Positions 13,073 to 24,465 of a stretch of 64,000 bases of DNA are shown one piece after another. Numbering within the stretch: position 1 is the first letter of the stretch; every line of letters starts with the position of its first letter. Below the pieces are notes generated by a model, which was not told the origin of the DNA, made no database searches, and saw only the letters and a program-made list of their open reading frames with translations. A program made the position numbers and the translations under genes. The stretch lies in assembly GCA_965153455.1 (NCBI GenBank), contig OZ234494.1, forward strand, positions 16,802,001-16,866,000, given 5' to 3'. This DNA is from Sphagnum compactum. Taxonomy: Eukaryota > Bryophyta > Sphagnopsida > Sphagnales.

Positions 13073-14446
13073 ATCCCTGGCATATTCTGCCCTCACAGTC
13101 CCTAACTTAACACCAATGCCATAGAAAGCTCCATGACCAGCACGCTGGAAAAACTCAGTTGGGTTTCCTTGTACATCTTTTGAGCTTCCAAGATCAGTGC
13201 CATATTCTACAAAACCATATGTGTGTCTTCCTGATTGGCACTCGGATTTCAGCTGCAAGCTGCAAAATGGACAAATTGCCTTGAACACTTAAAAGCAAAT
13301 GTTGTGATTGACAGGAAATGGAGTGACATTTCAGAGCTTCTAACTGTAACTGGTTCAGCTCTAATCATCCCCAGAAATTTAGAAACCTGTATGGAGATGT
13401 CTGTGATGGAAGTTTAAGATACCCTTGTTGCTTTCCAGCATCTTACCTCCAGGAAGTTGTGTGCAGCCCCAAGTTCACCCATGTTGTACCCATGGACAGA
13501 TTAAGGACCCCCCAATGTGAAGGCATCATAGCTTGCAAGATCTGCCATGCAACCTCCATAGCAGCCATGGACCACCCCCACTAGAGGAGGTTTCTCAGAA
13601 TCTTGCCGGTCTTCCTGTTGCAGCTGGACAAACCCATGTCAAGGTAACTTGATGACAGTTGAAAAATGGGAACTTGCTCCCAAGGCCTTGGTTAATCTGT
13701 GAAAGACCGTAAGCAGACAGCACATCAGAATATCTGTTTACTGCTTAACAATTTCACAAATGTTCAAATAACAGAAACACTGCGATGAAGAATGGTGACA
13801 TCCCTGGGAATCAGTACACTAAAGGTGAAAGATTTTCACACATCAGCTGTTTGTCAGCCTCCCTCTCCTTTCAATTTACTGACACTAAGCAGCACACGAA
13901 ATCTCAAAGGAAATACAGGAATGTGAACCCATATAATACAGACCTGGAAAATGTCTTGTGAGCCAATGGGTGTAGAATTGACAAATCAAGTGTTGTCACA
14001 TGTGAAATTGGCTTGCAGGAATGCAACTCAGTCAATGCCAGTGTCACAGTGTGAGGTAGGGGGGCATCCATAGTGAGAGCACCACTTGGTAAAGGGCACA
14101 CCCCATTAGTGCAGATAGCACTGGTCTCTCTCAAGTTGTAACTTCGTCAAGCACCACTCTGTAAGTAAACTTGCTTTGTTGAGTGAAAGCCTGTCAGAAG
14201 TACAAAATGAAATTCTCCATCCAAGTGGTGAGTGTAACAATACTCATCCACAAGATGTGGAGTAACTGCTTCTGAATCTCCAATAACTGAAGGACAGATG
14301 CAAGCTTGGTGCACTCTCAAAGCATGTGACTAGAAATGACCTCAGTCAAATTGGCCTTAATGCCAGCTTGATCCACCGAGACAGAGGATGCATCTTCGAC
14401 CCCCAGTCCCCCTGTGAATACAGCACTCAACTTGCAGCTGTTGAGG
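13073..14446 (-). pseudogene. Decayed TOC75-like (Omp85 family) chloroplast import channel, C-terminal barrel
   Basis: TOC75 is the beta-barrel channel of the chloroplast outer-envelope import complex. Reading the minus strand from 14446 downward, fragments appear in the order expected for the TOC75 barrel. They are LSAVFTGGLGVEDAS (about 14435-14390), CPLPSGALTMDAP (about 14100-14060), NQGLGSKFPFFN (about 13690), VVHGCYGGCMADLASYDAF (about 13590-13530), GYNMGELGAAHNFLE (about 13480-13445) and DLGSSKDVQGNPTEFFQRAG (about 13190-13135). Between the last two blocks a GTAAGA...TTTTGCAG intron of about 160 bp would join LE to LAAEIRVP, so this is a duplicated gene copy, not a processed one. It is broken by an in-frame stop after LGGP, by frame changes (one between LAAEIRVP and THTYGF) and by a stop after RAEYARD before the usual final strand. 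It lies tail-to-tail with HMR. Confidence 0.85.
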
Positions 14447-14934
14447 GGGGGAATGGATATTTAGTGTAGGGTTTTTGTCCATGGATGTGGATCTGGGTCT
14501 TCGTCTGCTGCTTTGTTTGGTGTGTTTTGTCTCCACTTTGCTTCTCTTTGTTATACCTTGATCCTGCAGAGGTGGTTTTTCAGAAATTTTCTGAGTTTGT
14601 TTCTGTTAATTTGTTGCTTTGAATTTGGCACTTGTTTGTTAGACCTGCATCTGGTCTAGACTTTTCTTAAACCCTAAATCTTCTCCAGTTCCTGGCACGG
14701 GGAGGAAGCTGTAGCCTTTTCGGATAGGGATGTGATTTTTCAATTCTTTGTTGGGATGTATTATGATGTCTATCTGTTGAGTTTTTTTGTGCAGGCACAT
14801 TATGATTGGAGTTAAACAGTAATGGGGACGTATGGGAGAGAGGTTGGAAGAAATGCAAGGGCATGGATGTCACTATGTAGTTGGAATAATGCACCTTTGC
14901 ACGCAGAGAACTGTAGCTATTGATTGTGTATAAA
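14447..14934. other. Unassigned spacer between TOC75 remnant and duplicated block A
   Basis: No conserved coding block was recognised on either strand, and the short open frames have no recognisable similarity. The sequence could be the upstream part of the TOC75 remnant that has decayed beyond recognition. Confidence 0.4.
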
Positions 14935-15279
14935 TTTCATTCTCATGGCCAGTCTAGATCTGTGGATTTCCATGGAGTGTTGCTTGGAATCCTATGCATG
15001 AGTTTAAGGTTCATTTCCCTTCCATCCAAGGCAAACCTGTCACACACTGTGCTCTGGAGGCAGCCAGTGATTTTCTTCACCAATCAATCAGCTGTACGAG
15101 ATTCTGACTACTGCTGTGCCACTGCTTGTGTTGTTGTTGCAGGGCTCCATACGTCAATTAAGGTGCTAAGAAATACATTTTTGTTTCTCCCAAATGTTTC
15201 TTCTGTCCCCACTCAACTTGCTGCAGTTTTCATGCAAGAAGTTGACACACCTGCCGATTACCGTAGAACCTTGGCAGCG

Positions 15280-15430
15280 TCCAACCTAATTATATTATTT
15301 TTAGAATATTGAAATTTTCAACCAAAAAAAAATTTGTTTTCAAAGAACAGAACTTTTGTTAAGGGAATTAGAGGAATATTTACGATTTTTTTTTACATGG
15401 AATCTTTCAAATTAATTAATTAATAGACAG
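15280..15430 (+). repeat. AT-rich dispersed repeat, copy 1 of 4
   Basis: The segment has CTAATTATATTATTTTTAGA, then TTGAAATTTTCA, then an A-rich run, then GAGGAATATTT, and ends in TTAATTAATTAATAG. The same order recurs at about 36035-36175, 48955-49095 and 53665-53770. These copies mark homologous positions in the A, B and C blocks and also occur inside the RLK genes. The repeat could be a small miniature element, but I found no clear terminal repeats. Confidence 0.6.
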
Positions 15431-16004
15431 ATATGTGTACTTAGTATTGCAGTGGATTTCACATTATTTTGGTGGGAGGCGCGTTCTCACCAAACTTAAG
15501 GCTGAAGATTCTCAGCAAACTCACAGCTACGGCTAGTCATCGAGCAGCCTCCAATCAGTCAACTTCACAGGTGTAAGCATGTCAGAGGAGGAAGCTCGCA
15601 TGCACTCTCTATGCCTGCAACTCCCATCTGTCAGCCAGTCATTTTTTGGGGGTGAAAAGTCCCTTAAAAGGAGAGCTAGTTTTCTGAAAGGGGAATATTC
15701 TGTTGCAAATGCCCATTTTAAAAAAAGAAAAATTGGCCATACTGCGACAGACAACTTGTTTTGCTGCAGAGGGTGTCCCAAGATTCATGCCTACTGGCTA
15801 CCTACTGGCTAAACGTTTATGACTTTTGTGGAAAAGAGTGGCCAGTGAAGTTGAAATCTGCTTAAGGATGCTTGTCACTCTGGCTCCAGGAGGGAATTTA
15901 AAAAACAAAACACTGTTGTGGGTCTGCCATGCTCGATTGGGTGGCCTAATAATGTTAAGCACATAGAAACGCCCTCTGACAAAAATTTCATTGAATTTGT
16001 TACA

Positions 16005-16824
16005 TCTAATATATTAAAGCAAACGTGGTGTCTGTCTGTCCGTGTGGACAAAAATTGGGCAGTGCCTGGAAGATTCTTCCAGTCACTGCCCGTTCCTTGT
16101 GGAGCTTCCCCAGATGTAACTGACTCCAAAGAAAAAAGAAGTAGGGGTAGTCTGATTTTTTGAGGCAAAAGACCAAAAATAAATAAATTTAGGCCTTGGA
16201 CAGCCCAGAATTATTTATTTATTTATTTATTTTTGTATTGACCAAGACTACCTTTTTTTTCTTTAGCTACTATCCGTCCCGATTAAGGGGATGGATGAAA
16301 TGTCCGTCCGGCTTGATGACGAGACGGATTTAGGGGAAGACCAGAAAAAATATATTTAGGCCTTGGACAGCCCAGAATCAATTTTTTTTTTTTTTTTGTA
16401 TTGACCAAGACTACCTTTTTTTTCTTTTAGCTACTGTCCGTTCCAATTAAGGGGATGGATGAAATGTCCGTCCGGCTTGATGACGGGACGGATTTTGGGG
16501 AAGCTTTTTTTCTTTTAAATACTGTCCGTCCCGATTAAGGGGATGGATGAAATGTCCATCCGGCTGGATGACGGGACGGATTTAGGGGAAGCTTTTTTTC
16601 TTTTAGCTACTGTTCGTCCCGATTAAGGGGATGGATGAAATGCCGTCACTCTTGGGGGGGGTCGACGGGTAAGTTGAGGATGAAATTTTTTTATGCTTTT
16701 GTTCTCATCATGTTCTCAATCTGTTCTCATATGTTAAAAGTTTCTAAGAAAAAACTAAAACATTAACCAAGTTTAAAGAAACCGGAGGACTTCACAGTGG
16801 CCGAAGGTCACGGGCACCCACTAG
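16005..16824 (+). mobile_element. Non-autonomous Helitron, 820 bp, with empty-site evidence
   Basis: The element starts with TCTAATATATTAAAGCAAAC (16005) and ends with CACCCACTAG (CTAG at 16821-16824). It lies between a host A (16004) and a host T (16825), the classical Helitron target. Ten bases or so before the CTAG is a short hairpin (GTGGCC, loop GAA, GGTCAC; about 16798-16812). The homologous position in block C (54331-54340, ACA then TTCGAGTAATGGGC) and in block B (about 39030) lacks it, giving two unoccupied sites without a target duplication. A strong 16-bp hairpin with one mismatch lies at 16057-16091 and a minisatellite at about 16180-16645. There is no Rep/helicase coding, so it needs a partner in trans. 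Confidence 0.85.
16180..16645 (+). repeat. Minisatellite inside the Helitron (about 82-bp core, 4 copies)
   Basis: The core runs TTTTAGCTACTGTCCGTCCC, GATTAAGGGGATGGATGAAA, TGTCCGTCCGGCTTGATGAC and GGGACGGATTTAGGGGAA. It occurs at about 16262, 16425, 16510 and 16600 (last copy partial). The first two copies are preceded by an extra segment with TTTAGGCCTTGGACAGCCCA and TATTGACCAAGACTACC, so the array alternates a longer and a shorter unit. An ATTT microsatellite (16212-16232) and a T-run (16382-16397) sit in the longer unit. Confidence 0.85.
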
Positions 16825-19007
16825 TTTGAGTAATGGGCAAGCAGTAGGCATGAGAACCAACCCTAGCTCCTTGACAAGCAGTAGGCATGAGAACCAACCC
16901 TGGCTCCTTGACAGCAAGTGAGGCAACAGGGAAACTGTGGGAGATGCCAAACACCACACTGAATAAAACCCGCCACTGAACAGTGAGCACTGAGGATTCT
17001 GCAGCCCGAAAGAAAATGGGGCACGCGGTTTCCATCACTGCCTATGTATTCCAAGATAGCAGGATGGCTACCAGGAAAGAGAATAGGTAGCTTCCACATG
17101 CCGGGTAATCCAGGAGAACTTATGGCATTTTGTACCGACAGGCTCGGGCACAGCTTTCATAAGTCAGGTCCCAGATTTTGTTTCTGAAATGGATCTTTTG
17201 TGGTATGTACCAACAAATGAGACAACATGCTCAACAACTTTCAGAAAGAGAGAGAAAGTGCAATACAAAGCGCGTTGTGTGATGGATGGAGGGCTTTACT
17301 TTACTGGGCGTAAGGACTCGTCCATTTCTTCTCTTGCTTTCCCCCCTCATGCCTGGCGGGTATCAGTCAGGTATGACCAAAAGCAAAGACTACAGGTGTT
17401 GTGTGGGCATTGCGTTTTCAAAGGTGGGCAAGGAAATTAGAGGAATATTTAAGAATTCTCCCCAATGTTTCTCCCAATGTTTCTCTGGTTTATCACAATG
17501 CCCACATATTCTTTACAAAAATGTAGGCCATAATCATGCTTTCCAACTTTCATTTGTCAATTGTGCACTCAAACCACACAGATTGTTAGTGGTACACATG
17601 ATCATTTATGTTAGTGTGATCCATATTCACTTGGGCTCTGTACTATTGTGCACTGCCAATGACCATCAACTCATCAATTGATGAAAAAAATGAAATGATT
17701 TTGTGAAAATTAAGTTTCATTGGAGTGAAATTATTGAATGATATTTCATGTAAATTGAATTGAATTCCAATTCAACAATTGGATTAAGATTCAATTGATT
17801 TGGATTCAAATTCCATTGAAGAAAAATGAGATGATGCAAATTGATGGAGAAGATATTGAAGATCTCCTTGTGAATATGGTGTTGGAAAATAATAATTTAA
17901 AAAACACAAATTTAAAAACAACACCTTTCCATGCCTCCTTACTTGTGAATGGCCTACAATTTGAAATTGTCCAAATGACAACCTATGACTTATGGAACTT
18001 CAAGTTCTCCTATCGAAACCAAGTCGATTGATTTTTGTCACTATAATTAATTACGGTGCCTTCCACATTGTGATTTTTTTAAAAGAAACTTCTTTAAGTG
18101 GCTCATCACCAAAAAGTTCTAAAATTGTGGACACTCCCCAAATAGAAATATTCACTCCAAATGTAAACACATAAGTCCCAATATTTGCACACTCGTCCAA
18201 GTTCCAAAAGGACAAAGATGGGTGAAGCATATGGATAAAAGCTGGGAGATGTTATTGGGAACATGTTGGGGACCCATTGGGTCTTTGAGGGGAACACATT
18301 GAGATCAACAAGAATTCAACCACCTTGGTCCCCACCCTCCCAAGAAGGAAAAAAACTCGGCCTATTGGGTGCATGATGAAGTTCCTCATTGGTGGAGCAA
18401 AATTTGTACATTATATCTTATATGATATACATATTGAACATTATATAGTATTATAATTGAATTAATTTTGAAAAATATATATAAATATATTTTTTTGCAT
18501 GTAGTTTGAAAAGAAAATGGAAGTGACTTCCCAAGACTCTTATATTCTAGGTTTAATATTATAAAATCACTACGATGTATTGCTATCCATTGAAGACTTT
18601 TTAATAGTACTAAGAGGACTAGCCCATCCTTGGATGGTACCATTAGGAATGTCACACCTTGATTTTCTTGAATCCATCGAACTTTGAAAAATCATAGGAA
18701 ACACTTAAATAATTATTTCATAATTTTTTTAAATGAGTACATTTATTAGGTTCCATAGATTTTGAAATTTCAATAATATAAAAAAATTGTGTATTTTGAT
18801 GTTCCTAATCCTTGCATTTATAAAAAGTTTCAGGAATGTAATGCTAGTTTTTTTTCTTGAATTTTTTGGTCAAGAACACAAATTTGAAACATGATTTGAG
18901 AATTTTTTTGAGCATTTTTTCTTAAAGTAATTGGGGGAGTAATTTTGAAAAGCTTTTAATTAGGAAATTAATTGAATAAGTATAATTTAGTTATGAATTT
19001 CCAAAAG

Positions 19008-19300
19008 TTAAGAATATGGTTCAAGCAAAGGTCGTGCCTGACAACAAGGTGCTAATGAGTCCAATTTGAGCTCAGTCGGATATTGATGAGGATGAAGTTG
19101 GATGACCAAACACACTTGGTTGACAAAATCTTGAAACTTTGAATGTGTGCCATCAAACTTGTCTAGTAGGTTGATCTGTGCTTCCTTTGGTTGGGATTGT
19201 GTTGTTAAAACACATCCCAAGGAGGTCGAAATTTGATCAATTTGCAAATGAACAACAAATTCATGAAGTGTTTGATTTTCCTATTCAAGATTCCTAAGGA
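19008..19300 (-). pseudogene. Ty3/gypsy gag fragment
   Basis: The minus strand encodes INLLDKFDGTHSKFQDFVNQ followed by VCLVIQLHPHQYPTE, the start of the gag (DUF4939-type) domain of plant Ty3/gypsy elements. The frame ends at about 19008 without the usual continuation. It has a sister copy at 56019-56276. Both lie inside the segmental duplication, so this insertion preceded the A/C split. Confidence 0.75.
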
Positions 19301-20747
19301 TAGCAAGGAATGACTTTTTCCATGGATGTAAACATGATGAACACCGTGAAATATGACACCAACAAGAGGTGGGTAATCCACAACTTAGTAAAAAAGAAGT
19401 GGGTAATCCGTGATTTTTTGAAAACTTTTCCTTGAAGAAGAATGTAATCCATGACTTCTTGAAAAAATTTCCTTAAAGAAAAGGGGTAATTCACATTCAA
19501 CTCCAAAAAAAATCTAACTCTTAAATGATTTATAGATGCAAAAATAAACATAGACCTGATGGGGTATGTTTAAACTATCAAGGACATGAAGAACCATAAG
19601 AACAAAGGCTAAAGGAAAGGGTCTAAATTTCTAATTTCCAAACGAAGAACAAGACAAGATTACATGATTAAAAAAACCACACAAAAACTAAAAACAAGAA
19701 CACAAGATGTGTAAGACAAATGTGAAAACGAATCTTTATTATGTTAATGAATGCAAACATGAACATGAAAAAAACTTGACAAGGCTATGGTGCAAAATCA
19801 TGCTTAAGATTGGTGTTGAATAGACTAAAAGAAATGAGGGGTTTTATTCCTATTTGTATATGCCTTTGGAGACCTAGTTCAAGGAAGCTTCTAAGGAGGT
19901 TTCTATGTGTGCATCAAATAAGGAAGCTTTTTGAAAACCTTCCTAACTGAGAGTCAACTATGATTTAACTAAAACTTAATTTAGACTTAACTAGGAGTCA
20001 ACTAAGAGTTAACTAAACGTAACTAAGACTTAACTGGAAATTAATTAAGATGTCATATTGAGATATGATTTCTTTTGTGAATTGTTTCCCTTCCTTGCAC
20101 TCAAATGACGATGGTGAAGTTAAAGGCAAAATTATTCTCGGCAGCACAATGTTGTAAACTGGGCCACTAGCCAACCTTTCTAACTCCTCTTGGAATTCCC
20201 TTTATTTTGTAAGAACTTATGTCGCATAGTGCTCTTCCTCAATTCTCTATAGTTTCTCACGTTTAACAACCTTCTGTGCTTTTGTCTTTCTTACAAGTTT
20301 CTGTAATTTTTTTATTACATTCTCCTCATTCATATTTCAACATTCTTCAAAAAACATTAAATTTTTTTGGAACAACTTTGAATGTTTGACTTCCATTGCC
20401 TCCTGTTTTTTCATTCAAGGCAGCCTGCCATTTTCTCATGAATTGTTCACCTTGTTCATGCACCCCATTCCTTTCATGATGACTTTGCTCCTTTACGTCC
20501 AAGTGGAAGTAGTTACTTTGGATCAATGGTGCAAATGCATTCTAATTTTCATTATTCATCCAATTGTCATTGTCACCATCTCCTTCTTCATCCTTCATCA
20601 TCTCTACTAGGTATGCTACAGTCTTCTCCAATTCAACTGTATCATCATGCAATTTATCAATTGAGTTAGATGATTTTTCTGATGACTCATCTGATTTATT
20701 TATGGTCCAACACAAATGAGTGTTATTGTGAATTGATAAGCAACATG

Positions 20748-21068
20748 CTAATACTTTGTTATCTTCATTTTCGTTTGTACCACTTTCCTTTTGAACTCTT
20801 TTCTATGGTTGGTATGTAATCTGGTAAAAATGCATTCATATAAAAACTTTGTTATTATTGTTGTGGTATTTGTCCATAATGTTCTGGCCTCCACCCATTC
20901 GGTTGCATAATCTATGGTCACCAATATATATTTATTCCCTATATATACCATCATGTTGGTTGGATTGGTCCCACACGATCCAAGCCCCATCTCGTGGAAG
21001 GTTATTCTGGAAGAGTTGTTACTAACTTGGCCAAACTTTGTGTAGCCAACCCTCCAATGCACTGACAT
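20748..21068 (-). pseudogene. Gypsy integrase core remnant
   Basis: The frame contains [17 protein letters not shown], which is the DY.TKW.EA signature around the first part of the retroviral-type integrase core. It is preceded by a degraded G(M/L)D.(V/I)GP-like stretch. The downstream core with the remaining catalytic residues is not visible in this frame. Confidence 0.7.
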
Positions 21069-21345
21069 GAATCACACAATCTATAGAAATCATTGACATC
21101 TCTGTACATTATGGGCCACTAGTACTTACATCTAAAATTTTCTTATGTGTGATCTCAATTACAAAGTGCCCTCCTACTACTCCCTCATGCAATTCTTTCG
21201 TCACCTTCTAAGGTTTTGTGGTTGACAGACACCTCTTCAATCTATTGTCATACTTCGTCTTATACAAAATTTCATTATTCATTGTAAAGGGTTCAGCCTT
21301 CATGGCTAACCATTGCTTTTGCCCTAGTGACAAAGACTTTTCCAT

Positions 21346-21630
21346 CTATCCTATTTGTAATAACATGTTGACATCATTCAACCATTCTGGTTCTATGAAA
21401 AATAAACTAGCAATTGTGGTCTGTTCTACGACTCCTAGAGGTTTTATGACATTAGATAATTTGGACAAAACATCTACAACTACCCGAGTCTTGCATGGCT
21501 TGTATACCACTGTGAAAACATACTCCAAAAACAATAGTAACCACCTAGCTATTCTTCCTAAAACCTGTGGTTTGTTTACCAAGTAAACTAAAACCATATG
21601 ATCAACATAAAACACAAATTGATTTCCCAA
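21346..21630 (-). pseudogene. Gypsy RNase H remnant
   Basis: The frame begins NQFVFYVDHMVLVYLVNKPQ and continues with GRIARWLLLFLEY and YKPCKTRVVVDVLSKL. These are the end of the RNase H domain and its linker (the usual H-D-(R/H).AL.YL..K and GR.ARW...L.E....V.Y.PGK...VAD.LSR patterns). The expected AD before LS is VD here, one sign of decay. Confidence 0.75.
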
Positions 21631-22093
21631 CAGATAATGGTACTATAATTTTGTTCTGCACTATTTAAAAGCCTAGAAGCATACACTATTGGTTGGTCGC
21701 TCTTCCTTATTATATTTTATGCCAGTAAAGCTCCCATAGCCAATAATGATGCATTTGTGTGAACACGGAACTCCACATCCCACTTTGGTGGTATTAAAAT
21801 TGGTGTTTCAATAGACTTCTACTTAAATAGCTCCAAGTGCTACATGAAAAAGTATACAAACAACCAAACTTTCTAGCACTCCTCTTTCCATAAGAGATTT
21901 TCTGTCTTCCTTGTGAGCTTTGTAATAAGAGCCATGATCACTGCAAAATTCTTAATAAAACATCTATAAAATTGCGCCATACCATTAAACACTTGAATCT
22001 ACTATGAATTCCGTGGTACCGACATGTTTATTATGGCTTGGAGTTTTTTAGGATCTGATAACTTGCCTTCCTTTGAGACAATGAATCCAATAA

Positions 22094-22306
22094 TTACTCT
22101 CGAGAACGCCATTTCTTTGGGTTTAAACTAATGTTGTATTCTCTACCCTTGTAACATAATTTGAGCGTTTGCAAATGAGTTTGCATATTATTATAAACTA
22201 TAAAATTATCCAAAAAAAAATTCATAAAAATATCTAGATACTCTTTGAATGTTTTTGTGATTGTTTTTTGAAATGTTGAAGGTCCATTCTTCACTCCAAA
22301 CAACAT
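22094..22306 (-). pseudogene. Gypsy reverse transcriptase remnant
   Basis: The frame starts FGVKNGPSTFQKTITKTF, the FGL.NAP.TFQ.....F motif of reverse transcriptase. It continues to FFLDNFIVYN, the catalytic F.DD motif, in which the second Asp is Asn. It ends with SLNPKK, the (G)LNP.KC motif. The changed catalytic residue and the broken frames on both sides show it is inactive. Confidence 0.8.
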
Positions 22307-22870
22307 TACTCTCCAAATAAATGCTCCCCAAGTCTGGTGAAATGCCCTTCAAATCCTTATACATCCAAGCAAAAACATTATTGTACTCCTTCAACAACTC
22401 CTCCAATTCTCACACCTTCTCTGGTTGCAGATTTGAATTCACTTTCACTATATAAGGTTCTACTTGAGTCCTTAGATTCAAATTTGTTAACTGTTATTCT
22501 TTGTGAATGTCCAACCTATAATTTGCAAGCTCTTGAGCCTTGACTTTGGCTGGAATTTCATCAATCTAAACATTCCCTAAATAATGATTATAATAAGTCT
22601 CAGGATATACTTTATCCTCTGAAGCAACTTTTGGCTCATATATGTTTGTAGTTTCTCCTTCTACTAAAATGAGTTTTATACTACTTTGTAGATTACTGTA
22701 ATTCCGAAATTTAGTATAGATGTGTGGGTATACTTTGTGGTTTCTATAGACTAATTTTTTTCTGGTAGACTAATGGTGCCTATGGAAAACAATCTTGGTT
22801 CTGCAGCAAATATGATATCCTCCTCATCTATGATATCATTTTGATAGTCGTAGCATAATAACACTTCTGA

Positions 22871-23098
22871 TCATTTCACCTCTACTCCTAGGTGCTTCGT
22901 CACTACTATAATTCTAACCATACCATTCCCAGGAATCGTCACTGTGTCATTCCCCCAATCATGGGCTACTTTGGCATCCCTCAACCATGGTCTCCTTAAT
23001 AACATGGAATAACTAGTGTTTATCACATTTCTATAATATAATAAATTTACTAACATAGGGTATGCCGTGAACATATATATCTTCAAATCACGAATCAA
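22871..23098 (-). pseudogene. Gypsy protease-to-RT linker remnant
   Basis: The frame contains YSMLLRRPWLRDAKVAHDWG followed by a TVTIPGNG-type segment. This pattern follows the aspartic protease of plant Ty3/gypsy elements (Y..LLGRPWL..A.A..). Neighbouring frames are broken. Confidence 0.65.
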
Positions 23099-24282
23099 TT
23101 TATTGGTTTTGTAGTAGTATGATTTGCCATCCTCAGATTATATGGTGATGGTTTAGGCTTTGGTAACCCCAACTTCAATCTCAATTGAACTTTGTAATAA
23201 TATTAACCTTAGATCCTCTATCTAGCAATACATCCTCTATAGTATATTTTCTAATTTGTACCTGGATAACTACCATATGGTTATTAATAGGGACTGCTGT
23301 TATTGCTACTTCTGTATTATAGATGGTGTTGTTTTTTCTATTATTGTTTTAGCTACAATTTGTGGTTTATTTTGTTTCATTTTTTGCCAGAAATATTTTT
23401 TCAACTCAGGATCCATGTTTAATAATTGTCCCAAGTTCAAACTAAAATTAATTTCCAACATTTGTTTACTAATATCCTAAAATATCTCTTCTACCGATAT
23501 CGATTTACTTTGGGGAATTATAGATTCCTAAGGTTTTTGAGGTTTTATAGAAGGTGTAGTATTAAACATTCTTGGCCACATTGTGTTAGCTTTTGTTTTC
23601 TGCAGTTATTAAATTGTCTCCACCATTGTCTCTTCAACTTGTCCTCCTTCCAATCTACAATAGTTCTGTTCTTCTTCCGTTCGCTCTTTTGGAGCACCTT
23701 TTTTTTGTGATTCTACTCCTTGTAGCAACATTAACATTGACGACATTCACATCTACAATGATTGTCTTGACCTCAGTTACGTCTTTCCCTTTCGAGCTTG
23801 ATGCATTCTTCCTTTGAAACATTTTCTACATCTCTGCAAACTTGGGATAGTTTGTCATCTTATGTCCATTCAAACCAGAGATGTGGAAGGTATATGAACT
23901 ATTATTTTGACCTTTCTAAGGTTGATTGGTAGCTTTTGCTATTGATATAGTGGGCTCCTCTTTCTTTTTGACTCTACACTTCTCCACATTGTGGTTGTCT
24001 CTCCCAAAGTTTGTACAATGCTTGCTAGTCCTTCCTAGTTCTATTTATGGTTTTGTCGTTGTTGCAGATTTAAACATTTGTGGTACCAACAGTGCACTTT
24101 GAACTTTTGCTGAGGTCATCCTTTCTTCACATAATAGAACTGCCTCATGCATCTGTAATGTGGTATGCTTCATTCTTGTAATTACAATCCTCAGATAGGA
24201 CTATAAACCTACCCAAGACATAGTGGTCAAAAATTTGCCTATGGTTAGTGTTTGTAATCCATGAGCCAACTTTTGTATGCAT

Positions 24283-24465
24283 TCATATATACACTTGAAC
24301 CCGCTCAGTCTCCCCTTGCTTGATATTCTTGAGTTCCATGTAAATTTGTCCATCATTTTGTGTCTTCCGATGATGTTTGTGGAATGCTTGAATTAACTCA
24401 GAAATCATGCAGTCCAAAAATTTTAACATATAATTATGACACCAACCTGATGCCATCTCTCTCAT
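24283..24465 (-). pseudogene. Gypsy gag remnant
   Basis: The segment AFHKHHRKTQNDGQIYMELK, then NIKQGETERVQVY, follows the gag pattern F..RY.....D..I..EL.N..QGE.E.V..Y of Ty3/gypsy elements. It ends at a stop at its 3' side and is flanked by other broken gag frames up to about 26150. Confidence 0.7.

Larger units (their letters stand above)
14935..20066. repeat. Segmental duplication block A (5' flank of the RLK locus)
   Basis: This block is nearly identical to 53325-57096 (block C) in the same orientation. Part of it, 15530-18160 or so, also matches 38590-39810 (block B) more loosely. Homology with C stops after GTCATATTGAGATA at about 20066 and 57096. Differences between A and C are point changes plus two large ones: A has an extra 820 bp at 16005-16824 (a Helitron), and C lacks about 470 bp matching 17711-18172. 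B contains sequence matching that 470 bp, so C lost it. No RLK exons occur in A, so it is a truncated copy of the duplication. Confidence 0.9.

Noticed and set aside
16212-16232. ATTT microsatellite as an independent feature
   Set aside because: Part of the longer minisatellite unit of the Helitron.
17286-17681. 131-codon open frame conserved in blocks A and C (also 54776-55171)
   Set aside because: The two frames have equal length, but the blocks are near-identical everywhere and differences within the frames change amino acids as often as not. No domain is visible. Conservation is explained by recent duplication.
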